A program made the position numbers and the translations under genes. DNA of 32,027 nt. Origin: Isosphaeraceae bacterium. GTDB lineage: Bacteria > Planctomycetota > Planctomycetia > Isosphaerales > Isosphaeraceae. This document shows, piece after piece, positions 7,345-16,120 of the stretch (position 1 is its first letter; each line of letters begins with the position of its first letter). The notes below the pieces were generated by a model. It searched no databases. It saw only the letters and a program-made list of their open reading frames with translations, and was not told the origin of the DNA. Location of the stretch: contig JANXSY010000209.1 in NCBI GenBank assembly GCA_025356435.1, positions 1 to 32,027 of the forward strand. Reading direction: 5' to 3'.

Positions 7345-8658
7345 ATGGCCACATCGACCGAAACCACCCCCCCCGCCAAAGACGCGCGTGGCCTCTCTGG
7401 CCTGAGCGAGTCGAGCCTCGAAGCGTCGATCCTCCGCCGAGGTCTCGCAACGCCCCAGGAGATCGAAGCGTGCAAGGCCCACCGGGTCAAGCTCGCCGCC
7501 GCCGCTTCGAACAAGGACGAGCCCGCCAGGAGCCTCCTCGACATCATGGTCGAGGCCCGCGTGCTGACGAAGAACCAGTCGATCCGCCTCATCAAAGCGG
7601 GCGGTGTCGAGGGGGTCAAGGCGCTGGTCATCCCCGGCTATCAGCTCATGTCGAAGCTTGGCAAGGGCTCGATGGGGATCGTCTACAAGGCCAAGCAGAC
7701 CAGCGTCGACCGGATTGTCGCGGTCAAGGTGCTCCTCGATGCCCTGGCCAAGAACAAAGAATTCATCAAGCGATTCGAGCGAGAGGCCAAGATCGTGGCC
7801 AAGCTCGCCCACAACAACATCGTCAACGCGATCGACGCCGGCCAGGTCGACGGCCATCACTTCTTCGTGATGGAATATGTCGAAGGGGCCACGATCAAGG
7901 ACGAACTCGACCAGAACAAGGTCTTCGACGAGAAGGTCGCGATCCGAGCCATTCTCGCCGTCGCCGAGGCGCTCAAGCACGCCCATCAGCGCGGGCTGAT
8001 CCATCGCGACATCAAGCCCGAGAACATCATCCTCTGCAAGGACGGCAACGTCAAACTCGCCGACCTCGGCCTGGCCCGACTCACGGCCGACGAGAAGTGG
8101 GCGATGGCAGAGGCCGGAATGGCGATCGGCACGCCGTATTACATCAGCCCTGAGCAGGTCCGGGGCCAGGTTGACGTCGACATCCGCGCCGACATCTACA
8201 GCCTCGGCGCGACGCTCTACCACATGGTCACAGGGAAGGTCCCCTACAGCGGCGAGACGCCCAGCGAGGTGATGAAGAAGCACGTCGACAAGAACGTGAT
8301 CCTCGTCCCCCCCGACCACATCAACACCAAGCTTTCGAGCGGTCTCGGCATGGTCGTCGAGACAATGCTCGCCAAGAACCGCGACAATCGCTACCCCACG
8401 CCCGACGACGTGATCCTCGACCTCAAATGCCTGCTTCAGGGCGAGGCCCCGATGATCGCGGGTCAGAAGCTCGATAGCCTCGCCAGCCTCGCCGAGGGCG
8501 ATGCCGCCGACGACCAGGGCGGTACGTCGTTCGCCGCCGAGTGCGAGAAGGCCGAGATGGCGGCCTTCGTCAACGCCAAGAACAACATCATCGCCGCGAT
8601 CGGCATCCTGCTTGGCATCTCAGTGCTGACGAACGTGCTGTTGCTCTTCGTGAAATGA
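7345..8658 (+). CDS. Membrane-anchored Ser/Thr protein kinase
   Basis: 437 residues from the ATG at 7345, which has AGGGAG 8 nt upstream. Residues 15-95 form a helical N-terminal segment (LEASILRRGLATPQEIEACK...VLTKNQSIRLIKAGG) seen in planctomycete kinases. The kinase domain spans about 98-365: glycine loop GKGSMG (106-111), AVKVL with K128, catalytic HRDIKPEN (D222, N227), DLG in place of DFG (240-242), the GTPYYISPEQ activation segment, and DIYSLG. All residues needed for activity are present. The last 25 residues are a hydrophobic helix (about 415-436), so the kinase domain faces the cytoplasm and is anchored at its C-terminus, with no extracellular sensor. Substrate is unknown. It ends 46 bp before a convergent gene with no clear terminator between. 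Confidence 0.92.
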   Translation: MATSTETTPPAKDARGLSGLSESSLEASILRRGLATPQEIEACKAHRVKLAAAASNKDEPARSLLDIMVEARVLTKNQSIRLIKAGGVEGVKALVIPGYQLMSKLGKGSMGIVYKAKQTSVDRIVAVKVLLDALAKNKEFIKRFEREAKIVAKLAHNNIVNAIDAGQVDGHHFFVMEYVEGATIKDELDQNKVFDEKVAIRAILAVAEALKHAHQRGLIHRDIKPENIILCKDGNVKLADLGLARLTADEKWAMAEAGMAIGTPYYISPEQVRGQVDVDIRADIYSLGATLYHMVTGKVPYSGETPSEVMKKHVDKNVILVPPDHINTKLSSGLGMVVETMLAKNRDNRYPTPDDVILDLKCLLQGEAPMIAGQKLDSLASLAEGDAADDQGGTSFAAECEKAEMAAFVNAKNNIIAAIGILLGISVLTNVLLLFVK

Positions 8659-8704
8659 CCGCCTCGGTGTCTCGCTCTTGTCGACCGAATGAGAACAAGT
8701 TCAT

Positions 8705-9013
8705 TTAATTCTGGCTAAAATCAAGCAGCCTGATCGTCTCGCGTCCAAGCGGGTCTTTGATGAACTTGCCGTGGCACTTCGGGCAGAGGTCGAAGCGGAA
8801 GCCCTTCGGCGAGAGCGCCGCGAGGTCTTCGGAACTCAGCGTATCGTCTCGCTGGATCAGCTCGGCGACGACTTCCATCGGATCGTCATCAAGGTCGTCT
8901 TCGCGAATCTGATTGGGGTCGAAGCCGGCTGCGATTTCGATCTTGACCACGAACCTGGGGTCGGCCGAGGTGGTCAGATCTTGCCCGCAGAGATCGCACG
9001 TGAAGTGGACCAT
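8705..9013 (-). CDS. Small CxxC protein, probably zinc-binding
   Basis: 102 residues. Two cysteine pairs, CDLC (C6, C9) and CPKC (C77, C80), flank an acidic centre (REDDLDDDPMEVVAEL), consistent with one zinc site closing a small domain. The start of the protein resembles treble-clef or rubredoxin-like knuckles, but I recognise no named family. It is the last gene of the minus-strand cluster: its ATG overlaps the TGA of the YfhO-like gene as TGATG, which points to translational coupling. Similar small CxxC proteins occur in planctomycete genomes, and nothing here shows what it does. Confidence 0.8.
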   Translation of the reverse strand: MVHFTCDLCGQDLTTSADPRFVVKIEIAAGFDPNQIREDDLDDDPMEVVAELIQRDDTLSSEDLAALSPKGFRFDLCPKCHGKFIKDPLGRETIRLLDFSQN

Positions 9014-11424
9014 CAGCGTCTCTTTCTCGCGTTTTCGCCCGTCGGAGGATCGGGGAAGGGATATGGCGGCTCCGATTCTAACCGGACGGCCTGGTTCCTT
9101 CCAAGCCTCTCATTGACCATTCGAGTAGACGACATCGGGCCGAATCGAGTCAAGGCGAAAACGGCCGATCCCAAGCAGAATATCGATAAGATTTTCGCCA
9201 GATCGACGAACTTGGGCACGTAGCGAAGCTCAAAAGTCGTCGCACCGGGCTCAATATCGAGTTCGATAAATGGTGGGGCAGCTCGCAACACGCCCCCGGT
9301 TGCAGACCAGCCTTCGTCCCATACCTCTCGGATGTGGACCGTGTGGGATGCGGGACTTCCGTCCGATCGACTCCATGTTCCGCGAAGCCGGCCCGGCCCA
9401 ATCCGCTCGATCGGTACGTCGGCGAACGCCCCTGCCTCTGGTAACGCAACCCAGACTGGACCGATCTTTTCGACCCTCGCGAAGGTCCCGTCGGGCGGTG
9501 ATGTCGCCGAGATGATTGCCGAGACTCCCGCCTCGCGGAGCCGTTCACGGGCGCGGAGGACGCCCTCCCAGGTGATCGTCCTGCGACTCGTCCGCTCACC
9601 CTCGCCCGGCGGATAGAGCAGGGCGAAGAATTCGAGCGACGACGCCATCTCGATCGAATCATAATTGCGAATATCGGCCAGACCATAGCGCATACAGACG
9701 TTGGGTGGTAACTCTTCGCCCAGCCCCAGCACGCGGGCGGGCGGCGGGGCGACTTCTCGCAGGAATGCGATCAGCGGCGTGATCGGCCGATCGTCCACGC
9801 GGTCGATCGCCGGGTTCAAACCGATCCCGAAGCCGAACAGGTCGATGAGCGTGAGCCCAATCAGTCCCGAGCGAATCGCTGACGGCGGCAGCCCCCGACG
9901 GCGCACCAGAATGAGCGCCCCGCCTAGCCCAGCAAGGTGGAGCGAGGCGAGCCCGTAATAGCGGCGGACGAACCGGATCGTGTCGCGGGCCTGTCGCTCA
10001 GCGCGGGCTCGATAGATCATCGGGTCGGCCCCCGGCGTCTCGCGAATCGCCTGGTCGTAATGCGCGATCGACTTCGCCCGGATCTTCGGTTCGAACCGAC
10101 CGACGCCGATCGCAACCGTCGCGCAAATCAGACTGAGACCCAACCAGACGACCGCCCAACGGCCCCACCATCGGCCTCGCCGTACCGCGCCGAGCCGGTC
10201 GAGACCGAGCCCACCCAGGAGACTCAGGCCGAACGCGACCCAGAGGGTCAGCCGACGATTATCGGTGACGTTGAGCACCGGGATCGACCGCAGGAGATTG
10301 TCGGCCGGGAACCACCGAAAAGCTGCGAGCATCGCGAAACAGGTGAGCCCGGCCAGCCAGCGGATTCGCGGGTTCGACCTCCGTGCCACCCAGGCGAGCG
10401 GGGCGAGCCAGAGGAACGTCGCCAGCCCCGCGAAGCCGCCGGCCGACTCGTTGACGTTGTGGACCCCCAGCGCCTTCGCCAGATTCGGATGCCCACGTCG
10501 CTGGCTCCCGAACGCATACGGAAGCGCCGTACAGACCGAGTCGAGCAGTCGGGGCCTGACGATCGTCCACGGCGACTTCCGCTCGGCCGCGCGGTCGGTC
10601 CAGACCGGACTCTTCGTGAGATAATCGGCCAGCGGCACGACCTCGATCGCCGCCACACCGATTCCGAGCAGCATCCCCGCGACCCAGGCCAACACCGCGC
10701 CCCATCGCGCGGCTCGGAGCCGCCAGAGTCCGTTCAAACCGGCCGCGAGCAAGACGTGTGACGACGTCTGCACGTGCCCGCCAAGCAGGCAGAATCCGAC
10801 GACGATCGCCATCGCACCGACACGGCGATACGACGGCCGATCGAGCACGCGGTCGCTCGCCCAGAGCACCCAGGGCAGCCAGACGGCGACGCTCGTTACC
10901 GGATAGAGCAGCCAGACAACGAGGAACCCGCTGAACGGATAGACCAACCCGGCGAACCAGCGCCCCCACGCCCGCAAGCCCCAATGGCGGGCGAGCAGGA
11001 ACATCCCCAGCCCCGCGATCCAGAGCCTTGCAGCGGCCATCCAGGCGTAGGCGTCGGGCAGCCGGCCGAGATAGGCAATCGCATGGAACGGGTCGAACAC
11101 CGCGCTCTGGCCATTGGCCAGGTGGGGTGCCCCGCAGCCCGCGAGCGGGTTCCAGAGTGGCAGGCGACCCGCGCGAATCTCGCGTCGATTGAATTCGAGC
11201 CACGGCTGAAACTGGAGCACCGGGTCCATCAAGAGCCGGTTCATCGGCTCATAGTCGGAGCCCTTGACCTCGCGAAAGCTTGCCTCGACGAGCAGCACGT
11301 CGGCCGAGCTGAGCACCTTTCCGCCGAGCAGCGACTCGTGGAAGAAACCGACCACGAGCGCGGCCAGCATCGTCGCGAACGCGAGCAATTCGAACGGCCG
11401 ACTTCGCGACGTCAAGACGATCAC
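9013..11424 (-). CDS. YfhO-like polytopic membrane protein
   Basis: 803 residues. The N-terminus is a membrane helix, followed by an outside-facing stretch with the family motif WNPLAGCGAPHLANGQSAVF and then many hydrophobic segments, among them FSGFLVVWLLYPVTSVAVW and AVLAWVAGMLLGIGVAAIEV. A soluble C-terminal domain occupies roughly the last 250 residues. The YfhO family has a GT-C-like architecture and is linked in some bacteria to glycosylation of surface polymers; no sugar specificity can be read here. The GTG start at 11424 directly follows the TAG of the sulfatase gene, and the stop overlaps the next start, so it is firmly inside an operon. It probably acts on lipid-linked or exported carbohydrate, an inference from family and neighbours. 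Confidence 0.82.
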   Translation of the reverse strand: MIVLTSRSRPFELLAFATMLAALVVGFFHESLLGGKVLSSADVLLVEASFREVKGSDYEPMNRLLMDPVLQFQPWLEFNRREIRAGRLPLWNPLAGCGAPHLANGQSAVFDPFHAIAYLGRLPDAYAWMAAARLWIAGLGMFLLARHWGLRAWGRWFAGLVYPFSGFLVVWLLYPVTSVAVWLPWVLWASDRVLDRPSYRRVGAMAIVVGFCLLGGHVQTSSHVLLAAGLNGLWRLRAARWGAVLAWVAGMLLGIGVAAIEVVPLADYLTKSPVWTDRAAERKSPWTIVRPRLLDSVCTALPYAFGSQRRGHPNLAKALGVHNVNESAGGFAGLATFLWLAPLAWVARRSNPRIRWLAGLTCFAMLAAFRWFPADNLLRSIPVLNVTDNRRLTLWVAFGLSLLGGLGLDRLGAVRRGRWWGRWAVVWLGLSLICATVAIGVGRFEPKIRAKSIAHYDQAIRETPGADPMIYRARAERQARDTIRFVRRYYGLASLHLAGLGGALILVRRRGLPPSAIRSGLIGLTLIDLFGFGIGLNPAIDRVDDRPITPLIAFLREVAPPPARVLGLGEELPPNVCMRYGLADIRNYDSIEMASSLEFFALLYPPGEGERTSRRTITWEGVLRARERLREAGVSAIISATSPPDGTFARVEKIGPVWVALPEAGAFADVPIERIGPGRLRGTWSRSDGSPASHTVHIREVWDEGWSATGGVLRAAPPFIELDIEPGATTFELRYVPKFVDLAKILSIFCLGSAVFALTRFGPMSSTRMVNERLGRNQAVRLESEPPYPFPDPPTGENARKRR

Positions 11425-12729
11425 CTACTCGACCTGCCTGGGCGATTGCGGATAGAGCGGTGGATCGACTTTCGACTCCCATTCGTCGACCTTGCGACGC
11501 AGTGCCTTCACGATCTCGGGCTTCTGCTCGGCAAGGTTGCGGCGCTCGCCCACGTCGGTCGCGAGATCATAAAGAGACGTCACACCACCAACCATGTCGA
11601 TATATTTCCAGTCGCCGTCCCGGACCGCGCGATGTGTCTTGATCCCCCTCGCGTCGACCCGTCGCCAAAAGAGGAGCCTCGGCTCATCGCCCCCAGATCC
11701 TTTCAGAATCGGCATGAGGTCGATCCCGTCGAGTGGACGATCTTTCCGCAGGGTCGCTCCGGCGAGGCTAAGGATCGTCGCTGTCCAGTCCATCGTAATC
11801 CCGACCTGGCTCGTCGTCTTCGCTTCAGGCAACTGGCCAGGCCATCGTGCGATGCAGGGGACGCGTATCCCCCCCTCGAAGAGCGTGCCTTTCGCCCTCG
11901 TCGCCGGTGCGTTCCGCGAGAGCTGGGCACCGCCGTTGTCGCTCGTGAACACCACGAGCGTGTCCTTCGCGAGCCCCAAGTCGTCGAGCCGATCGAGAAT
12001 CTGGCCGACGCCCTCGTCCATCGCCTCGACCATTCTGATATAAGTCGCCCGTGTGCCGACGTTAAAATCTCTTAGCTTCACCGCCTCGGTCGCGTCCGGG
12101 GCCTGGAACGGGAAGTGGGGGGCGTTGTACGCGACGTAGAGGAAGAACGGGCCGCCCTTGATCTCGTCGAGCCACTTCAAGGCATGCGCCGTGATGAGAT
12201 GGGTTGAATAGCCCGGCATCACGACCGGCTTGTCTTCAAGATAGAGGTCGGGCTCGCCGTTATTCTCTCGATGGGAGAGATAATCATGATTGCCGCTACG
12301 AAGCCCGAAGAAGTGATCAAACCCGTGTGCGTTCGGGGCACGGTCGTCGGTGTATCCCAGGTGCCACTTGCCTGACATCGCGGTCGCGTAGCCCGTCTCT
12401 TTGAGCAATCGGGCGACGGTCGTCTCTCCGGCGGGAAGGCCGAGCCGTCGCACGCCGGGCATGATCGCCCACTCCAACCCGCCAATGCGTTGCTGATAGC
12501 GGCCAGTCATCAGGCCGCATCGGGTGGGCGTGCAGACAGGACCGTTCGAATGGAAGTCGGTTAAGCGTACGCCAGCCTTCGCGAGGCGATCGAGGTGCGG
12601 CGTCTTGACGTCCGGGGCACCGTAGCAGCCGAGGTCGCCATATCCGAGGTCATCCGCCAGGATGAAGACGACGTTCGGCTTTCCGGCACCCGGCAGCGCG
12701 AGCGCAGCGAGGAGGATCAGGTTCAGCAT
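11425..12729 (-). CDS. Sulfatase (arylsulfatase-like, formylglycine type)
   Basis: 434 residues. A short hydrophobic leader (residues 1-16) precedes KPNVVFILADDLGYGDLGCYG, whose D26 and D27 bind calcium. The activation motif is CTPTR (66-70) within PVCTPTRCGLMTGRY, so C66 would be converted to formylglycine. GKWHLGY, HFPFQAPDA, DNGGAQLSRN and EGGIRVPCIARWPG complete the alkaline-phosphatase-like fold. It would hydrolyse sulfate esters in the periplasm or outside the cell. The substrate is unknown, but planctomycetes carry many sulfatases for algal and other sulfated polysaccharides. It starts 21 bp after the propeller-like gene and abuts the YfhO-like gene. The maturation enzyme gene is not in the window. 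Confidence 0.93.
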   Translation of the reverse strand: MLNLILLAALALPGAGKPNVVFILADDLGYGDLGCYGAPDVKTPHLDRLAKAGVRLTDFHSNGPVCTPTRCGLMTGRYQQRIGGLEWAIMPGVRRLGLPAGETTVARLLKETGYATAMSGKWHLGYTDDRAPNAHGFDHFFGLRSGNHDYLSHRENNGEPDLYLEDKPVVMPGYSTHLITAHALKWLDEIKGGPFFLYVAYNAPHFPFQAPDATEAVKLRDFNVGTRATYIRMVEAMDEGVGQILDRLDDLGLAKDTLVVFTSDNGGAQLSRNAPATRAKGTLFEGGIRVPCIARWPGQLPEAKTTSQVGITMDWTATILSLAGATLRKDRPLDGIDLMPILKGSGGDEPRLLFWRRVDARGIKTHRAVRDGDWKYIDMVGGVTSLYDLATDVGERRNLAEQKPEIVKALRRKVDEWESKVDPPLYPQSPRQVE

Positions 12730-12750
12730 GGTGGCTTGGCCTCGGTCTGT

Positions 12751-14250
12751 TCACTTCGGCAATTTCAGCCCGGGATCGGAGAGATCGATGCGGTACATGA
12801 TCTGATTGTAATCGTAGCGGGGGGTCGGATCGAGGTTGCCCGAAAACAAGGTCGTGTACGTTCCCTCAAAGTAGAGGAATCGACCGCCTTCCTTCGAGAA
12901 ATAGGGATGAATCCTGGGATTATAGAAGCTATAGCGGTCGTGCGTGACGACCTTCCTCGCCTCGCCCCAAGGCCCTTCGGGACGGTCTGCCTCGGCATAC
13001 CAGACCTCTCCCAGAAGGGATGACGTCCCTCCCAACTCCAGCGCGATCATGCTAAATCGCTTGCGATAGTCGTTCCAGACGATCGACGACGTGTGCGGCC
13101 GGACCGACTTGCCCGTGACGGCGTCTCGCAGGACAACCGGTGCCTCGTCGGCCTTGAGCGCACCCGACTTCACCAGCGTTTCTCTCGCTTCGAACGTCAG
13201 CGGCGGCGTGTCTCGCTTCCAGCCGAGAACCACCCGGCCCCCGCCGTCTCGTTCGACCTCGTCACGACTCCCCGGCCTGAGCGGTGTCCAGGCTTCATAT
13301 TTTGACAAGTCGAAGTAAGACGAGGCGTCGGCCCTCACCCGGAGGTTCGGCAATTCGCGTGAGAAGATCACCCACTTGACTCCGTCCTCTTCGAAGACAA
13401 CAGGCTGGCCGCCCGGATAGAAGGGCGCTCGTTCAGGAAAGGTCGCGCGATTGATCCACTCTCCCTTCGTCTCAACGAACTCGACCGCGCCGTGCTCGTA
13501 GACTTCGAGAAAATTGCGCGTTTTGACATAAGCACCGAGCATCTTGTCTCGCCCGTCGTCGCCCTTGACGACGACCACGCCGAAGATCCATGTCGGCCCG
13601 TCGCCGGGCAGCTTGGCCGTCGGCCTGGCGAATCCGTCCTTGTCGACGAAGTAGGTCAGGTCGACGCCAATATCCGGGTCGAGGCCCCCGTCGGAGCGCA
13701 GTTTCGAGGTTGCTCCCGGGACGTCGAAGTTGCCAAGCGGATAGCTCGGCCGATTGGTGTCGCCCCAGAACCAGTAGAGGGTGCCGTTGCAGAGACCGTT
13801 GACGACACTATCCTGGCCCAGCACTAGGCCGTTGATCGCGGGATGTTTCAGCGACGTGGGACGGCCTAGGATCAGGCTGTCGCGATAGAGGCCGCCGCCA
13901 GTGATCCGGTAGAGACGCTCGGCGAGGTTGATCCGCTTGATCTTGATCGTCGCCTCGCCACCCGACGTCGGCCTGAGCCGGACACCTCGATAACCGAAGC
14001 CGTCGGCCGGATATTCATAGCCGTGGCCCTTCACCGAGAAGAAGACTTCCGTTCCCATCAGACCCGGCTCGTCGAACGCCACCAGACCGGCGTTATCGGT
14101 GACAAACCGGGTCGAGTCGTTCGTCTTCAACTCGACGAGCGGGACGCCTCGCCCCGACTGGTCGTCGACAACCTTGATAGCGAACGCTCGCGACGGGACA
14201 TCCAGAGGGGTGCCGAGCGTCGCGAGCAAGACGATCGCAAGTCCGGTCAC
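12751..14250 (-). CDS. Secreted propeller-like protein with N-terminal Ig-like domain
   Basis: 499 residues from a GTG start at 14250, supported by GGAGAG 7 nt upstream. A leader peptide (MTGLAIVLLATLGTPL) is followed by a carboxypeptidase-regulatory-like or Ig-like domain at about 22-105 (FAIKVVDDQSGRGVPLVELK...TDNAGLVAFDEPG). The rest has repeated blade-like strands with GTLYWFWGDTN, GPTWIFGVVVVKG, VKWVIFSRELP, LLGEVWYAEADRPEGPWGEA and GRFLYFEGTYT. These resemble the five-bladed propellers of DUF4185 and GH43-type proteins. I cannot assign catalytic residues. Being between an rRNA methyltransferase gene (24 bp upstream) and the sulfatase gene (21 bp downstream), it is probably an exported carbohydrate-binding or carbohydrate-cleaving protein that works with the sulfatase. 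Confidence 0.72.
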   Translation of the reverse strand: MTGLAIVLLATLGTPLDVPSRAFAIKVVDDQSGRGVPLVELKTNDSTRFVTDNAGLVAFDEPGLMGTEVFFSVKGHGYEYPADGFGYRGVRLRPTSGGEATIKIKRINLAERLYRITGGGLYRDSLILGRPTSLKHPAINGLVLGQDSVVNGLCNGTLYWFWGDTNRPSYPLGNFDVPGATSKLRSDGGLDPDIGVDLTYFVDKDGFARPTAKLPGDGPTWIFGVVVVKGDDGRDKMLGAYVKTRNFLEVYEHGAVEFVETKGEWINRATFPERAPFYPGGQPVVFEEDGVKWVIFSRELPNLRVRADASSYFDLSKYEAWTPLRPGSRDEVERDGGGRVVLGWKRDTPPLTFEARETLVKSGALKADEAPVVLRDAVTGKSVRPHTSSIVWNDYRKRFSMIALELGGTSSLLGEVWYAEADRPEGPWGEARKVVTHDRYSFYNPRIHPYFSKEGGRFLYFEGTYTTLFSGNLDPTPRYDYNQIMYRIDLSDPGLKLPK

Positions 14251-14274
14251 AGCAGTCTCTCCGTCGAGCTCGAT

Positions 14275-15492
14275 TTAGCCGACACGACAGATGAAACACT
14301 TGAGGTAATCGCTCTCCAGGCATGAGGCCGAGACCGGGTGGTCGGCCGCCTGCCCCCGCTGATCGAGAATCTGGATCGATCGGCCCGAGTGCTCGGCCAC
14401 GCGCCCGAGGACGTCGGAGAAGAGGGCGCGATCGACGAGCCCCGAGCAGGAGCAAGTCGCGAGCACTCCGTCAGGTTCAAGAAGTTCAACCACAGCCCGG
14501 TTGAGGCTGAGATACGCCTTGATGGCCTTCTCAATCCCCTTGGGATGTCGGGCAAACTTGGGCGGGTCGCAAACGATCAAGCCGTATTTCTGACCCGAAC
14601 CGCTGAGCCGCTCGACCGTCTCCATGACATCGCCGTGATCGAAACGGGCGGTCGTCAGGCCGTTCACTTCGGCGTTGCGCTTGGCCAGCTCGATCGCAGA
14701 GGCCGACGAGTCGACTCCCAACGACGACGTGGCTCCGCCATTCTTGACGGCGTTCAGGCCGAACGCACCGGTGTAGCAGAAGAGGTCGAGCACCCGACGC
14801 CCCCGCGCCAGCCCGGCCACGACGCGGCGATTCTCTCGCTGATCGAGATAGAAGCCGGTCTTCTGTCCCGACGTGAGGTCGACCGAGTAGGTCAGCCCGT
14901 GCTCAATGATCCGGGCTGAGTCGGGCGGGATCGACCCCCAGACCACGGCCTCGTCAACCTTCAGACCCTCGGACTCGGCCGTCGAATGGTCGCCACGGAT
15001 GACGATCCCTTCGATATTGGGCAACTCGGACAGCGCCTTGACGACCCAATCGAGGCGGAGGAACAGCCCCGCGCCGGAGAATTGGGCGACGAGCCAGCGG
15101 TCGAATCGGTCAACGATCAGCCCGGAGAGGCCGTCAGCCTCGCTGAAGATGAGGCGTGCCCCGACGTTCGGCCCAGTCAGCCCCAGGCCATTGGCCCGCC
15201 AGTTCGCCGCCGAGCGGATCTTGTCGCCGATGAACGCTTCGTCGATCGGCCCCTTGTCCCACCGATAGAGCCGGACGCGGATCGCGCTGTTGGGGTTGAA
15301 GAGGCCCCGGCCGATGTACTGGCCCTCGAAGCTGACGACCTCGACCTCGTCGCCGCGAGCGGGCTCGCCCTCGACGCGCTCGATCGAGGTGACGAAGACC
15401 CAGGGATGCCTGGCGAAGAACGGACGAGCCGCACGCCGCTTGATCACGACGCGGGGAAGGGCACTATCGGACGCGGACGAGGACATGAGCAT
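14275..15492 (-). CDS. rlmI: Class I SAM-dependent rRNA methyltransferase, RlmI-like
   Basis: 405 residues, close to the usual size of RlmI. A PUA domain occupies residues 14-80 (VVIKRRAARPFFARHPWVF...GDEVEVVSFEGQYIGRGLFN). A middle domain contains GLIVDRFDRWLVAQ and TGFYLDQRENR. The Rossmann methyltransferase domain has motif I VLDLFCYTGAFGLNA (234-248), motif IV VCDPPKFARH (307-316) and CSCSG (347-351). By homology it would make 5-methylcytosine in 23S rRNA. E. coli RlmI acts at C1962; the exact position here is inferred. The start is either of two ATGs six bases apart (15492 or 15486). It is the first gene of the five-gene minus cluster, an odd companion for exported carbohydrate proteins. 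Confidence 0.88.
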   Translation of the reverse strand: MLMSSSASDSALPRVVIKRRAARPFFARHPWVFVTSIERVEGEPARGDEVEVVSFEGQYIGRGLFNPNSAIRVRLYRWDKGPIDEAFIGDKIRSAANWRANGLGLTGPNVGARLIFSEADGLSGLIVDRFDRWLVAQFSGAGLFLRLDWVVKALSELPNIEGIVIRGDHSTAESEGLKVDEAVVWGSIPPDSARIIEHGLTYSVDLTSGQKTGFYLDQRENRRVVAGLARGRRVLDLFCYTGAFGLNAVKNGGATSSLGVDSSASAIELAKRNAEVNGLTTARFDHGDVMETVERLSGSGQKYGLIVCDPPKFARHPKGIEKAIKAYLSLNRAVVELLEPDGVLATCSCSGLVDRALFSDVLGRVAEHSGRSIQILDQRGQAADHPVSASCLESDYLKCFICRVG

Positions 15493-15504
15493 GCCGTTTC
15501 TTCG

Positions 15505-15567
15505 TTATTTGGACGCAGCTTTGCCAAAGATGAAGCCGATGACTCCCGTGAGTAAAAGCTTGAACAT
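15505..15567 (-). CDS. Possible micro-ORF, 20-residue hydrophobic peptide
   Basis: The peptide MFKLLLTGVIGFIFGKAASK is a single membrane-helix-like stretch with a basic end. It stops 12 bp before the rlmI start, so it would lie at the head of that operon. An AAGGA sits 12 nt before the ATG, somewhat far for a ribosome site. The frame is open further upstream to 15714, but those residues look random. It could be a small membrane protein, a leader peptide or chance. Confidence 0.25.
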   Translation of the reverse strand: MFKLLLTGVIGFIFGKAASK

Positions 15568-15823
15568 CTCAGTAGCTAATCCTTGAGACTCAGAATAACC
15601 GCGTGGATTGAGGAGCAAAAGCAGGCAGTATCTCAGGGTATCTCGCGATTGAGGAATTGGGGCTGAAGCCGCGGATGGTTGAGAAATATCCGCGCGGCAA
15701 CCGCGTTGACCCATTCAGGGGCAGACGCCTCCACACCGCATACCCGCTTCGTCCTCCGCTAGGGGGGAATCAGACATATTACCTTCTTCCGGCGCGGAGC
15801 GGGAGCGTGAGGTCGTCGAGTCA

Positions 15824-16120
15824 TCAATTCACGGCGTGGGCTAACTCGGTCGAGATGATCCCAACAACCTCGCGGACGACCACGTCGTCCCTATCCACGA
15901 TCGGCAATCGATGCCCTTCCGGCGCGGCATTACCCGAGATCTTGTACAGACCCAAAGCCTCAATCAGCAATGCCGGGCGCATTTTTCAAACCGCATAGCC
16001 TTTGGGTTTGATGATCATCAGAGATGTCCGAGGCCAGGTCGCTCATCCGTTCGATGAGAGTTTCCCCGATCTTCGAGCGGCAGCCTCGTCAGAACATTGG
16101 CGAATTCATGGCAGTCGCTC
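15824..16120 (-). pseudogene. Possible decayed gene remnant, frameshifted
   Basis: Reading down the minus strand, three adjacent frames give protein-like fragments that join into one sequence if two frameshifts are allowed. The first is CHEFANVLTRLPLEDR, the second starts GETLIERMSDLASDIS, and the third starts KMRPALLIEALGLYKISG and ends IISTELAHAVN before a double TGA. The last fragment alone is an intact 52-codon frame (ATG at 15982) with mostly G or C in third positions, but it has no ribosome site and a stop just above its ATG. I do not recognise the family. It may be a broken gene, or two sequence errors, or chance. Confidence 0.38.

Noticed and set aside
8659..8704. Terminator between the kinase and CxxC genes
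   Set aside because: Only a short GAACAAGTTC palindrome is present, without a stable stem or T-run.
10774..12075. Plus-strand open frame of 433 codons
   Set aside because: Shadow of the YfhO-like and sulfatase genes, whose minus-strand motifs are unmistakable.
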